Below, piece after piece: positions 42,522-56,332 of a stretch of 64,000 nucleotides of DNA (its first letter is position 1; every line of letters starts with the position of its first letter). Under the pieces are notes generated by a model that saw nothing but the letters and a program-made list of their open reading frames with translations, was not told the origin of the DNA and made no database searches. Made by a program: the position numbers and the translations under genes. The stretch covers positions 274,718 to 338,717 of the forward strand of contig MU270070.1 of assembly GCA_021432635.1 (NCBI GenBank), written 5' to 3'. The stretch is from Thozetella sp. PMI_491. Taxonomy: Eukaryota; Ascomycota; Sordariomycetes; Chaetosphaeriales; Chaetosphaeriaceae.

Positions 42522-43160
42522 ATGGGTTCCTCGGGAGCGCAGCGCCGAGCATTGTTCGTCATTGACCTCCAGCACGGGCTAGCCACCAATCCATCGTCCA
42601 GAGTCGCACGGGGAGACGAGCTGAAGCTGGCAGCAAGCTCCCTGCTCGATACAGTGCGGGGTAGCGGCGACACACTCGTCGTGGTGGTGCAGCACGAGGA
42701 AACTCCGGAAAGCGGCGACCTCGTTCGAGGCACTGAGCCTTGGAAGGTCGAGTTCGAGCCCCGCCCAGATGACGACAACGAATGGCTCGTGGCGAAGACA
42801 ACCCGTAAGGTCACCTTGGAGGTAACGTGTCCTTAGCTTGGGGTTATAGCTGACGATCAACAAGCGAGCGCGTTCGACTCAAATCCCGACCTGGCGGATA
42901 GACTCCGTGCAGCCGGTGTCAGTGAGATTGTTGCTCTTGGGATCCAGAGCGACTGCTGTGTGCAGGCAACATGCAACGGTGCCCTGGATAAGGGCTTTGG
43001 GGTTACCGTGCTCGCCGGGGCACACTCTACGTACGACTTCGAGGGAAAGACTGCGGCAGAGATTGAGAAAGCAGTTGAAGATGGACTCGCAGCTCGCGGC
43101 GCGAAGATTCTGAAGTGGGAGGATGCTGCTGCGCAGTGGGCAGCAACTCCGTCGGCCTGA
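42522..43160 (+). CDS. Isochorismatase-like cysteine hydrolase
   Basis: Exons 42522..42804 and 42865..43160 give 192 aa; the 60-nt intron starts GTAAGG, and joining restores the family sequence KTTPSAFDSNPD. The Asp of the catalytic triad is in ALFVIDLQHGLA, the Lys in WLVAKTTPSAF, and the nucleophilic Cys in GIQSDCCVQATCNGA, with GVTVLAGAHSTYD following. The family includes nicotinamidases and small-molecule amide hydrolases with the isochorismatase fold; true isochorismate hydrolysis is rare in fungi. It is soluble, probably cytosolic and single-domain. The neighbouring genes do not suggest a substrate. The unspliced frame would end early, which makes the intron call firm. Confidence 0.9.
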
Positions 43161-44068
43161 CGCTGTTGTTCTTGCGTGCTTATTGATCTATGCGCGCTCT
43201 CTTGTGCTATGGCCCTGTCTCTACTTTCACTTAGCCAAGGGAATCAAGGGAGGACCGGGACTGCGGCAGTGGTGCATCCATTCCCCGTAATGAATCTTGA
43301 CGGCAATTGCCCAAAGTCGGCTGTGCTGGCCTTAAGAACAAGAATGCCAGAGAGCCTCGTCCAATGTTGCTTTGTTTTGTAAAACGGGGATCAGACCAGC
43401 TAGCCAAGAGGTCCCGCTGAGACACGTGTGAGCAGCCTCGGCGGGTACCGGGGCGATCGGCACCTGTCTCTGTAGGCAGTGATTGATTGACGCCTGCCAT
43501 GTTAGCCGCGACCATTAAATAGAGCTAGGACGGTTGGATTCAAGGGTGACCCGGCGAGACTGGCCTTCACGGGGAGCGAACCGGATAGCAGCTATGAAGT
43601 GGCGCAGGCGACTGCATTGAAAACGACCTCTTGGATGGTGAAACGTGTACATCCATGGGGTCCGAACTCACTCTCTGTTGCCCAGCCACTTTCATGTGCA
43701 GACCTCTAGCTGCTACGCGTTTCATATGTTCTTTCTCTTTTCTTTTTCAGTGCGATGGGCTTGGGTGAGCGCCAGCGCATGTTTCTCCGCTTCCCGTGGG
43801 TGCCAGGCGTTGGTGGCAATGCGGGGAGCCGAGCCGAGGCCCCAGGACCTGGTCAGGTCGCAGGTGAGGCACCGCCCGCCGAGTCAAGATCGCTGGAGGC
43901 CAGAGCGGTAAGGCCTGCGCCAGGGTGCCGGGTTATAGAAGAAAATGCCCGATCGGAGTTTCGCGGGGCCACCCGTTCGTGTTCGGTAATCGATCTATAA
44001 TAGCAAATCCCACGCCCACTTTGTGACAGCCCATATGAGCGCAGCACAAAACGCTGACCGAGGGCAAG
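43161..44068. other. Intergenic, no supported gene
   Basis: 900 bp. A small plus-strand frame at 43755..44000 lacks homology hints and is not called. Confidence 0.55.
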
Positions 44069-45808
44069 ATGATTGTCAATAAAACGTGGCCGGAGTACAT
44101 CGCCGTGCGAGCTCTCATCGTGTTCATGAGAGACTTGCCTTGGCTTTGCCTCGGTTATTTGTTCGTGGTGTTTGCCCTAGGCGGCGTTCCCGCCATTGCT
44201 CACCCCGTGTCGCTTGTGATCGAAAGCATCGGCGCCATCGAGCTGCTCTTCTACCTCTTCTTCTTCTTACCCTATCGGAACTATCTCCAGACGCACAAAA
44301 TATACCGCCCTCGACGCATAGACCGCAGCGAGCGGGCACAGCTGTTCTACAAGGGCCTGGACTTGGTACCGCACAACGATGTTGCGGCGTACTTGCGAAA
44401 ATGGCTGCTCGATGCGCCGTTGGAGGATATCCGGAGGGAGAACGTGAAGGACTGGCTCCTATGGGCGCTATTCGATATCGACAATCAGAAAGAGCCAGTA
44501 TCTATGGAGATTAACGCGGAGCTGGAGCAGTATATCACCGAAGCCGAAAACCGAGTGGGTGTCAAGATTCCGGAAGGCAGGGGAGACATCGAGGCCATGA
44601 GATTGTGCTACGACCCCGTCATCATTCAGCATAGGACGCTCCTCCACTACCTTGTAAGAGGTCCTTTGAGAATGCCGCGTGTACTACACTGCTAATATGG
44701 AAACTACAAGTCTATTGGGCTGATGGACACAATGATGAATATCTACTTCCTCGCCACCGGATGGAGCTTCTATGCCCCAAAGCGCTCTACCTTCTTCACT
44801 ACCTTCCCTCTCCGACTGATGCATCTCCTGTCGCCGAAATCGTCCGCCGCCCCCGGCCTCTCGTACTGGTGCCGCCCTCACCGTGCTAAGGACAAGCGCC
44901 CAGTTGTATTTATCCACGGCCTCGGCATCGGCCTGATTCCATATGTCTTTTGGCTCCGGACCATACCCAAAGACGTTGGTATCCTCGCAGTCGAGATGCT
45001 CCCGCTTTCGACCCGCATCACCACATCCCTAGCACCCACACCCGAGCTCGCGAACATGATCTCGACCTGCCTCGACCAACAGCGTGCGGCACAGCCGGGC
45101 GAGTGGGACGAGGTCGTTCTCATCGGCAATAGCTACGGGACTCTGCTCTTTTCTTCCCTGCTCTCGCACGCCCAGTTTGCGTCGCACGTCGCGGCGACTA
45201 TATTGATCGATCCCGTGTCGCTTCTGCTGCATCTACCCGACGTTGCATACAATTTCACGCGACGGCAGCCGCGACGCTCTAGGAACGGGCGTCCGGGACA
45301 CGGGAATGAGTGGGAGATTTGGTGGGCGAGCGCAACAGATGCGGGGACGGCATACACCCTAGCGAGGCGCTTCTGCTGGCGCGAGAGCCTCCTCTCCCGG
45401 GAAACTCTTACCCCCAGCCTGTTTATCGCCGAAGATGGCCGTGCCAACCGCTCAGAGAGCCAAGACGGACTTGCCCGGGTAGGGTTGCGCAGCACCGTGA
45501 TCCTCGGCGGCGAGGACTGTGTGACGGCACCCAAGGCCGTCGCGAGCTATGTCTTCTCGGGACACTGCAACTGGACGCGTGGAGACATCGAAGCGTGGAA
45601 GTCTTACAAATGGACCGGGCAAGAAGAACTCGAGCTGATGTACCTCGACGGGAAGGACCACGGCCAAGGCATCATGGTTCCTTGGCCTCATCCGCCCATC
45701 AAGAAGGTAATAGAGACATACTGCAAAAAGGGACCCATGGTCCCCGGGGATAACGAGATCGACTGGCCTGAACCCTTGAAGAAGGAAACTCCATCAGGAT
45801 TTATTTAG
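44069..45808 (+). CDS. Membrane-anchored alpha/beta hydrolase
   Basis: Exons 44069..44653 and 44711..45808 give 560 aa. The N-terminal part has two hydrophobic segments (WLCLGYLFVVFALGGVPAI and SIGAIELLFYLFFFLPY), so the enzyme is likely anchored in a membrane. A helical region follows (DDLVPHNDVAAYLRKWLL-type), then the hydrolase core: PVVFIHGLGIGLIPYVFW, which holds the oxyanion-hole strand, and the nucleophile elbow GNSYG in EVVLIGNSYGTLLFSSLL. The likely Asp is in VILGGEDCVTAP and the His in LDGKDHGQGI. Similar fungal proteins are annotated only as alpha/beta hydrolases; lipase or esterase activity is possible. A single TATA is not obvious upstream. Function and substrate remain open. Confidence 0.88.
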
Positions 45809-46136
45809 CATCGATGCGTCTCGAGGAGGCAAGGTACCTCTTCAAAGTTCACCAGATAAATTCGCGGTCATATATTATCACAACATGTTCTGTATATATA
45901 TATCCCATTCAAGACGCTGGGCTCGAATAGGAAGGGGAATAAGAGCAAGGCAGAGCCATCATCAAGCGCAGAGTTGCGCTAATTCTCCCTGGGGGAATGA
46001 ATCTAGTGCATGACGTTGTTGTCGTTCTGTCCGGCCTAAGTCTCTGTCGATTGAAGAGCAAGCTCCATCCTAACAGTCGCTTCTTCCGGCGCGCCACGAG
46101 ACCTACAGCCTCATTCCATCCATACTACATGTCAAA
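45809..46136. other. Short convergent spacer
   Basis: 328 bp of 3' region shared by the hydrolase and epimerase genes, including a TA-repeat stretch near 45895-45903. No gene. Confidence 0.6.
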
Positions 46137-48008
<1,872 letters not shown>

Positions 48009-49804
48009 TCATCTGCCCTGGACCGCCGAACCGTTCCTGGTCTGGTTCATGATTGGCAGCATCAACCACTCGTCGCTGGATTGGTCGTGCATGCCCACGG
48101 CCCTACCTGATGGCTGCACAGATATTTCCACTCTGTTCTCCACGGCAATTCTACCTTCTATCCAAGGCTGCTCACGCCTATGCACTGGCGGCGGCTGCTT
48201 GAGCAAATTTCGACTGTCGGGCCGGGATGAATACCCACTGCTCAACGGTCCGGGCAAGGTATGCTCTGGCACTCTCTGCCATCGCCTCGGCACGACGGCA
48301 GAGTACATGTACGTGCGGAACACCTTTGTTGTCCCAAAAACGAGGAACATCATAACTCCTGGGGTTACCCCGGGCATGAAGAGTAATATTTTAGGTATCG
48401 CTCGCTGGGCGCTGAAGTCAGGTTTCGTTGAAACAGCGTCTTGTCTGTTGTTCTGTACTGACGACACCTGAAACAGAGTGTTGGTAATCTCGAAAACCCT
48501 GGAATTGCCCTCATTAGCTAGAGATCTCGACGTATACGATACTCAGTGCGTTGCTTTATTACCCTAGAAAGATAAAGGCCACGGTGAACCGCGCGAGTAG
48601 CCACCGGTCGTAGAGACCCTTGCTTCGGTTGCGCTTATACGCTCCTTCGGAGGCGGTAGTCGCGGTGCCTGACTCGTTCTGCTGGCTGCTCCACTGCAAG
48701 AACCGCTTCCTGGAGCGGACGTACTGCACAAGAATGCTCAGGACAAGGCACAAGCCAATCGCCAAGCTGAGCATCACTAACTTTGTTAGCCGAGATATGC
48801 CAGACTTGTTCGTGGCCGCTAGAACTACTCACGAGGAACGTCGGCTAAGAGAATAAATGCTATATAATTCTTGCGGACAGCTTGGCTCTGAAGGCAAGTG
48901 ATGGTGATTAACGGCAAGACGATTGCGATGACTTTGCCCACATTGTTCAGTATGCGGAGAATGTTCCTAAGGCGTGGTTGGTGGGATAGGCCATAGACGG
49001 ACTGCGAAAGCTGTGCGGCCCTAGAAAATGCTTGTAAGCTAAAGCCAAGCGGGATACAGGCAACAGAGTGTCGCCATTAGCAGGGATGAGAACGAACCAG
49101 AACAATACAAACATTGCTTCTACGTTGTAGCAGAAGTACTCTTTCGTCCCGGCCGCGTCAGTACGGTGTCGCCGTGAGATGGAGGGCGGATTAGCGTACG
49201 AATGTAGTATAAGACCAAATCCATGCCCTGTGAGCCATTGGCAATGGCCAGTTCGGGATTGGTTGGATCCCGCATTTTGTGCTCGAATTCTGCCTGGATA
49301 ACGTCTATCCAAAAGATGTAGTCGTGAAACTGCTGGACTATTGAAGCTACAATGCTGAGAGCAATAAAGTAGCAGATACAGGCAACATCTTGACGACAAA
49401 CCCACATTAGCCTCCGCAACTTCATACTTCGTCGCCCAGTGGTCAACTCACAGCTCAATCTCTCGTGGTGGGCCCAGGTAAGCCATATCATCAGGAGGCT
49501 GCAGAATAGATTGACGAAGGTGTAAACAAGCACGCCTGCCGCGGCCGGGACGGCAGCGCTGGGAAGCTGGGCAGCCATTGCAGTGTCAAGGACGTAGACG
49601 GATCCGTGCACGAGTCGCTGGAGCCACGGCAGGTGGGCGAGCCCTTGAACCTTGAAATAATCTGGGGAATTGGCCCGCCCCAGTCGATCTGTGAGGGGAT
49701 TTCCCATTCCTGCTACCACTCCCCCAGATATATATCCCTGCGACCATGTGCAGGATGACAGCGACCTCCTTGTCAAGTCTCAGGGGAACACGCTTGATCG
49801 ACAT
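48009..49804 (-). CDS. Orphan multi-pass membrane protein in six exons (504 aa)
   Basis: Minus-strand exons 49717..49804, 49200..49661, 49058..49140, 48833..49010, 48563..48776 and 48009..48498 give 504 aa. Introns are 46-64 nt, GT-AG and phase-consistent. The protein has roughly six to eight hydrophobic helices: VAVILHMVAGIYIWGSG, VLVYTFVNLFCSLLMIWLTW, CYFIALSIVASIVQQFHDYI, NVEAMFVLFWFVLIP, VIAIVLPLITITCLQ, LSLAIGLCLVLSILVQYV and FTVAFIFLGVF, and perhaps GVMMFLVFGTTKVF. The C-terminal 130 residues are polar. It resembles fungal seven-helix type proteins, but I recognise no named receptor class. At first sight the frame seems broken at about 49,716 and 49,199; both breaks are removed by introns. 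The acceptor of exon 4 could also be 9 bp further in. Confidence 0.78.
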
Positions 49805-52800
49805 GGTGCTGCTGATTCGCCCTTGTCAATGGCGTCTTGGAGGGGGGCTGGTTGGCGTACCCTCAAGCATATGGTCAAACATCGGGATTGCGTGGAGCTA
49901 CAGGCTCGTCAACCTGCACCTCATGCAGATCAAAGCAACACCATGCCATTTTTCGTCCCATCTTAGCAGCTCGTCCCGTTTCAGTGTGCTGCTAGATGCC
50001 GGGCCCCCACACAAGATCGGTTAGGTACGCCACCCACACGGGGTCCATCTCAGCCAGGAAAGTGCCATGAACCAACATGGAGCTAGCCAAGGGAGTGGTA
50101 CGGCTCGGTAACCAAGAGAGCAGGGGCTAAACGAGACATGGGATGGTGGGTAAAGACATGCTGCCTCGAAGCTCTACTTCCTAAGACCATATTGCCGTCA
50201 CCGTGTCGGTGGTTCACTAAGCTTGCTTGAATTGTCTCTTCTGTGGGTTTCGCGCTTTCCGGCGGGTCCGGATGGGAGTGCAACCACAGAGAGGGGTTTC
50301 CGCTACGAGCATCAGCTACTAGGTTTCATAGTACGCCACAGCAGCAGCCTCACGACTCTTGAGGAGGCCACGCGGGACTAGATGGCATAGCTCGGAGGTT
50401 AACCGAGGCGTACTACGACCAAGTTTCAGAGCTTCCCTCCTTCTGGATATCACCATGCCGTATTTGGCTATTGGATGCCTCTGGGTCAGCGACCCGCCAC
50501 ACCGCGACCGTACACCGCATTGATTGTTCCTGGGGGTAGCGCCTGTCAGTATGCATATGTCGGCAACGTGGTTATAAGCGAGGCGGAGAAAATGAGGGGC
50601 CACCCATTACAGCGGAGAATCTACCCTACCCTCGGGCGTCGTCAGGTCCACCCGAGATGCAACTGGGCTGTCCGCACACCCATGCTCTGGCAAGCCTGGT
50701 TAGTGCCAGCGGGAACAGTAGCCGATCTTCGGCTCTTAGATGCGATCCCAGATCTGCGATCAAGTCAGTCTACTTCCCGTCTCACACCGGCAGGCATCAC
50801 CTGGGTTTAGTTCTGGGAGCTACAGAGCGCGGAAGCGAACAAGGCGACTACTAATTAGACATTATTAAATCCGTCTTGTATCTTCGGTGACGATAAGCTC
50901 CAAACCGTCTCGTACACCTCTTCAAATCTAGACTCTCGGCTGATTCAAGGAGACATCAGACCTGACTAGTTGGATGTGGGAAGCCAAGGGCCGAAGTGGT
51001 AACCAGGCGGTCTGTGCGTACGGTGCAATGCCCAGATTGGGAACCCAGCCTACAGTCGCCACTAGACTGATGAACCGCATTATTGGTGCGGAACAATTTG
51101 CTCACGATGCTGCATGGGCCAACAGTTCAAGTGACCGTTGGAGACGCTCTGCACCATAAAAGGAAGCAAGAATCCTGCAGCAGCGCGATATCACGCACAC
51201 AATGTTACAGTTCATGGCCCCTTTAGTGCTGATCGTGTACGGATCAGTTCTATGGTGCCGGAATAGGTCAGTCGTGCGGCTATACCCGGCCCGAACGCGG
51301 ATGAGTATGACGGAAAGTTCGAGACAACCTGCTTGTCACCTTACCTACGCGGCAACCGCCAAAATCATTGATCTTGGTGGAGTTTAGCACCGGTTCGTCT
51401 CCGGTGATGCAATCCATGGGTTCAGGGGGGTCTTGCGCACAGCCAGTTACTTTACTGAACTATATCAGACGCTGTGATTCTTTTACACTTCATCAGTACT
51501 TTAGTGCTTCGTGCAACTAATGTTACGATGACGTGTCCTGCGCTAGTACGAGAAGACTGAAACAAATAACGTTCAGCGTTAGAACGCACATGCGACGAGT
51601 ATGAGGGTGCCTACGTACATGGAGGTGACATTCCTTCTTCAAGAGGAACTACAAATTATTTGGTATACCACGTGCCAGTCCAATTCATCCGGCGTGAAAC
51701 CTGGGTCTAATATCACATTCAATCATGGAGCACTGGAAATCTTGGAAATATGTTCCATTCCGCATTTCTGCACTCTTGACTGCTCAAAAGTGCAAGATCA
51801 AGCACATGGTGCAGCCAGTCAGGTGGTGTTGTAGAGCCTCGCAGTCTTGGTCTCCTTGAGACAAAGTTTAGGATGGAATGAAACTCACACATAGGAATTT
51901 TGTCTCAAAAGAAACTTCGACGGCAAGTCCATTCGGCTCGGGGGGACGGTACAACGAAGGAAGGCCATTATCTCCTACGTGATTAAAGGATAGCATTCAA
52001 ATTCTAGACTGGTCTATGTACTAGCTCGCCTTGACCTGCACGCTGATCATGAGATGCTATCAGTGAGACAGGTGTGCTTGCCTGCCTAATGCAGTTTTTG
52101 CTGGCTGTCCTATACTGCCAAACACGCTAGCCGCTGCTTCAACAGCGAAGCGTCGTTGCAAGTAGGAACAAGGGCATCGACAGCACTCCAAATTATACGA
52201 TAAAATTATTTAAATCATATCTCGTATTACAGTGAGTTTATTCTTGAAACTCTAAATGTCTAAGCGTTGCTAGTTTCAACAGTTACACAATTTCCTCACC
52301 AGTAGTCTGCATCTTTTTGCATCGCTTGCTCGACTTGCGTGGAAGCCTAAGATGAGCACAAACAAGAAGTCCGATTTCATTGTCTCTTTATCAGGAGCTA
52401 ATTCGAGGTACCGATGGGTGATGAACGCCATCTCATGTATTTCCGCGCAGGTCGAGCTGTCGACGGGGCCGTAGGAGATATTTCGGTAGTTGAAGCTCAT
52501 TTTGAGTTTCGCTATTCCTAAAGAGCTGGATGTAGTTTAAAGTCTTATTTAGATACGAACGCCTCTTTGGTTCGGAGAAAAGACACCAAATTCGACTCAG
52601 GGTACCTTCGCTGCTGCATTATACATCGTGTAACTTACTGATAGAAGAATCTTCTAGATCATACCCCTAGAAGTGTTCCAGCTTGTTGAAATACTCTCCA
52701 TTCCACGGTCCAGCGAAGAATGGTCTTTCCTTGGTTGTCAGAAATAATACAGTCTGCCAGAATCTGTATGAAATATACTAGAGGCGGGTCTGAGCTACTT

Positions 52801-53792
52801 CCCACGGTTGTGTTGGAGAAGAGACTGTTCCCTAAGGTTTCAAGTAGGTCGTAACGGTTGGATGGACCGTGTTGACTCTTTTGGTCTTCGGGGCTTCCCG
52901 CCGACGTATTCGGTATGCTATTACAGAAGGTCGCTTGAACACCGTAGTTTATTTAGCAAGAATGTTGCCCGGACTCTTTCGACTCTAGCCGGATCACAGG
53001 ACTCACTCACCGTAATTCCTCACCTCGGCTTGCTGAATTGCAGCCTCTTCACTAGATTCAGCCTCCTCACCCTCGCACTCGGAGCTCGCCGGTGATTATT
53101 CTAGGGTTGAGCCGCACGCTTACTCCTTGTCCAGTTGAAATTCCGGGCCCTGCCCATGTTCACAGCCCCTTGAGATCAACATTTGATCTTGATCAGGTCG
53201 TTTATTGTAAGCAAGGCCAACCAGCTGCTGGGAGGTTCAATAAGTGGCCGAAAGCTGTATAGATTCTATCATCTCCATCTTGGCCGGGAGTTATCCTTGT
53301 ACAAAGCGCAGAACCCCTCCGGATATCACCTTCCCAGCGGTCCTTTTCTGGCTATTCCCATCTGGGGTTCAGCTGTCCAGCTCGCACCTGTTTAGCTATC
53401 TCGGCCAATCACACATACTCGGTTCTCTGCATGAGCATGAGCCACATCTGATCGAGGAAAAAGGTCAATATTTGACCTGGGCCCCCTGCTCTGCTACCCC
53501 AACTTGGGTATTCATTGGATGCGCCTTCGCTTTAGCTGGGGGGGTGATTGGGTCGGACGCGGGGAGCAGACCGTTAGCCAGCTCAGCCGCAGATGCACCC
53601 AACGGTTTCTAGACCCTAATCGCGGATAGGTAATTCCGAAAATGCCATAGAATATGCGTTCTCGTGACCGCCACAATGCCCAGCGCGAGCCGGTCGCATT
53701 TCCCCTCCTGCCATAAACCAGCAGCAGAGCCTCGTCGTAGCTCGAGACGAGCCCTCCTGCTTCCTCCTTGGATCAAACACGACTGTCCAGCC
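49805..53792. other. Gene-poor, partly AT-rich stretch
   Basis: Four kb without a well-supported gene. The part around 51,500-52,800 looks clearly AT-richer than the gene-bearing areas. Only one small coding-like frame (52276..52500, minus) stands out. The area may hold old transposon sequence, but I see no terminal repeats or transposase motifs. Confidence 0.5.
52276..52500 (-). CDS. Small hypothetical protein or gene remnant (74 aa)
   Basis: ATG at 52500 to a stop at 52276. The first 30 codons end mostly in C or G (for example FNYRNISYGPVDSSTCAEI), a coding-like bias that contrasts with the AT-rich surroundings. The part HEMAFITHRYLELAPDKETMKSDF is amphipathic. I recognise no domain. It may be a surviving exon of a lost gene or a small orphan gene; no splice partners were found. 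Confidence 0.3.
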   Translation of the reverse strand: MSFNYRNISYGPVDSSTCAEIHEMAFITHRYLELAPDKETMKSDFLFVLILGFHASRASDAKRCRLLVRKLCNC

Positions 53793-54558
53793 ATGCGCTC
53801 ATCACTTCACACGCCTGCGGCGCTCACTGCAATCATGAGCGTCACAGTGGCTGCAGTTAATGCGGAGGCGCCAGATGCTAAGCTGGTGGCTCGGGCCACC
53901 AGCATCGACAATTCTTGCTACACAGACCCGTAGGTGCCGGATCGCATTAGCTCGAGATGAACGTACGCTAACTATGATACTGGCAGTGGCTGGCAATCGT
54001 GCAATGGACGTCTAACCGAGGGACCGCTATGCGTCACGATGACCGACCGGGCGTCATTAACCGCTTGCGCCTGTACTTCGCTGTCGATCGAGATTGAGTA
54101 TGCCAATCTTTTCCACAGTCCAGAGGTCGCTAGGAATTTCTAGGCGCGCCGAGGGATGGACTAGGGCTAACAGCTTTCCAAATAGATGTTATAGCAGCTA
54201 TTGTCCATCTGCACTGTGGACACCTCTCACTCCAAACCTAGTAGGTTGCACGTCGTCACTGGAAGGCGGCAGTAGCAGTAGTAGCCCCGCAACAAGCAGT
54301 AGCCCCACAACAAGCAGTAGCCTCGCAACAAGCAGTAGCCCCGCAACAACCACTTCGGCTGGAGCCGCCAACACTGGTACACCGGCGACTACCTCCTCCG
54401 GAGCTACGGGTGCCGGCGGGTCGCAAGCGACTGGTGCTACCGCGTCAACGTCGAAGAACGCCGCCCCCATGACGGCTACGTCTATCGGGGGCGAACGCGT
54501 CTTGGCTACACTGTTTGCCCTTGCGTGGGCGGTTGGGCTGGCAGCATTTATGATCTAA
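53793..54558 (+). CDS. GPI-anchored-type secreted protein with 8-Cys domain and Ser/Thr repeats
   Basis: Exons 53793..53929, 53987..54097 and 54186..54558 give 206 aa. A signal peptide (residues about 1-25) leads into a small domain with eight cysteines: C in SCYTDP, QSCNG, PLCV, TACACT, IECYSSYC and VGCTS. It recalls the 8-Cys layout of fungal surface proteins but is not a clear CFEM domain. Residues about 115-165 are a Ser/Thr/Pro/Ala region built on an 18-nt repeat, probably O-glycosylated. The C-terminus is hydrophobic (VLATLFALAWAVGLAAFMI), as expected for a GPI-anchor signal. Cys spacing is restored only when the introns are removed, which supports the model. The protein is probably a cell-wall or plasma-membrane surface protein of unknown job. 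Confidence 0.85.
54277..54348 (+). repeat. 18-bp in-frame tandem repeat (four units)
   Basis: Four units of the form AGCAGTAGCCCCGCAACA, each with up to two changes, encode Ser-Ser-Ser-Pro-Ala-Thr. The first unit has AGT in place of AGC. Copy number can change without shifting the frame. Confidence 0.9.
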
Positions 54559-55373
54559 GATGTTTAGGCTACCGCCGGTTGGTTGAGATCAGGTCCGTAG
54601 TAGCATGCAATACAGAACCGCTACCGAGGATGGATGACTCGGAATGTCAAGGATAATACGCCCTGCTCATGCTAGGCCTTCGTACATCTTCGAGGCATAC
54701 AATATATACGCGATATGCAACTTAACCATCTATCCTCCATTAACCGGCGTCTCGATGTTGTGTCTAGCGAATACAAGAAACCTAAGGCTGCATGGATCTT
54801 ACTAGAGTGGTAATCAACGGCTAATGCGATGTCGAATATGAGAGGCGGCTTTCAAGGGGTCTTATCTCTTAGAGATGGCTAGGTTGAGAGAGACATGCTG
54901 TCTTCTTTCTCTTGAAGATCTGTGTCTTCATTCTCGCTACTTCTCTCTTCCCTTGGCGTCGCAAGACAACGGGGAGGGCTGGATATTTGAGGGTCGCAAC
55001 GCCATTGACTTTCGCGGCGCACTCCAGAGTACGGCACCACGATCGTAGCTGCCGAACCTTCCTAGGATCTCCGGGAACAATAGTAGCGATCAACCAACGG
55101 TTCTGGTATAAGGTTATAATTGCAGATTTGTTTCTTCTTCTCCCGCAGATCCCTCTCCATATCTAACTACGCTAGCCATGCAGGCTCTCCACACTATATG
55201 GTAGGCGAAGTTACTACATACCTATATATATACCACAGACATGAGCTCATCTGTGCTGATAGGTGCCACAGCTAGAGCTGATCCGCCGAATACCGAGGAA
55301 CGCATCAATACAACGCATGCTACGTTATATCGGCAGGCAGCAATCCCGCAAGCTCACAAGCCACCGAGACTCA

Positions 55374-55438
55374 CAGGACCCTGCAGCTGTCCATGTCCCC
55401 AGATTTGTGGGGCTGTAGAGTGTGGTTACAGGGTCCTG
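55374..55438. repeat. 10-bp inverted repeat enclosing a second hairpin
   Basis: CAGGACCCTG at 55374-55383 pairs with CAGGGTCCTG at 55429-55438. Between them CCCCA and TGGGG form a smaller hairpin. The two arms could fold into a cruciform. No gene is near, and it may be a remnant of a small mobile element or chance. Confidence 0.55.
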
Positions 55439-56206
55439 CAGGTGGTAATTGGCCGCCCCTTTTTCCCGGGAGTTAGGGGCATAACCCCCATGGCAGTGCC
55501 AAGGTGTTACCTTTCCCATGCTAAAGAAAAAATCTTCCAGCTCCTGTCATCTTCGCCGAGCTGCGGTTTTTTTTGTTAACCAAGTTCGACATCGCAACTT
55601 CCGCAGTCCTTTTGGGGTTTGTACTAGTGTCTTCCAGAAGCTTGGTCCGTGTCGCTAGGCAGGCGTTGCATCGCGGACAAGGCGAGCTAGTACAGACTAC
55701 AATGGCACATGTAGCACTGCATGACCTCCATATTGTAAGCAAGAGGACTCTGCTGGTAACTGTTGGTTCAAGGTATTGTACATGTAGGACAGTTGTACGT
55801 ACGTGCCTTGACTTGCCCCTTTGGCGATCTTCCCTCTTAGCGACCCTGTTTGCGCTATTGCGTCCCGGATTACAAGGTAGGGGGTCCAGATATCTTAGCA
55901 TTGCGGCTGCGCCGAGAGTTTAATTCTTGGGATGATCTAAGTTAGTCAGATCGCCGAACTGGCTTCAGGCACCTGCGGTATTTGCTAGAGCCAAAAGGCA
56001 CCGATGCGTGTGTTTCGCGAAGGGAACGGACCCACCGAAGAGCACTAGGTCGCCCACTCTTGCGGGGCTGCCGAATCGGGCGTTCATTGTGCGAGCTGAG
56101 CCACGGCAACACAAGACAGTACTAAGCGGAAGGCGCTCTTACAAGCAACACACTGCAATGTCCGCTGGGGTATCACAGAACAATATCCGGTTCGCATCGC
56201 CGGGAA

Positions 56207-56215
56207 TATAAAAAG
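56207..56215 (+). promoter_or_regulatory. TATA-like box of the NADase gene
   Basis: TATAAAAAG about 118 bp before the ATG at 56333, the cleanest TATA motif in the window. Confidence 0.55.
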
Positions 56216-56332
56216 CCTTGATTGTCTGCTGCCCACGATGCACGAGATCCTCAGCACCTCCTGCCCTCTCGCTCCATCCTCTTGCCGCCCGCGCCAGTCC
56301 CAGAGTCGTCCCAGACTGCCACCATTGCCAAT

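Larger units (their letters stand above)
54559..56332. other. Intergenic, no supported gene
   Basis: 1.8 kb. It contains an inverted repeat near 55.4 kb, listed separately, and the NADase promoter at the right end. Short frames here are not supported. Confidence 0.55.

Noticed and set aside
41801-42814. Minus-strand frame over the isochorismatase-like gene
   Set aside because: It is antisense to the catalytic Asp and Lys region of the real gene and has no motif.
49120-49776. Gene at 48.0-49.8 kb as a frame-broken pseudogene
   Set aside because: Both apparent breaks disappear with GT-AG introns of 54-59 nt in the right phase, and the downstream exons also close in frame.
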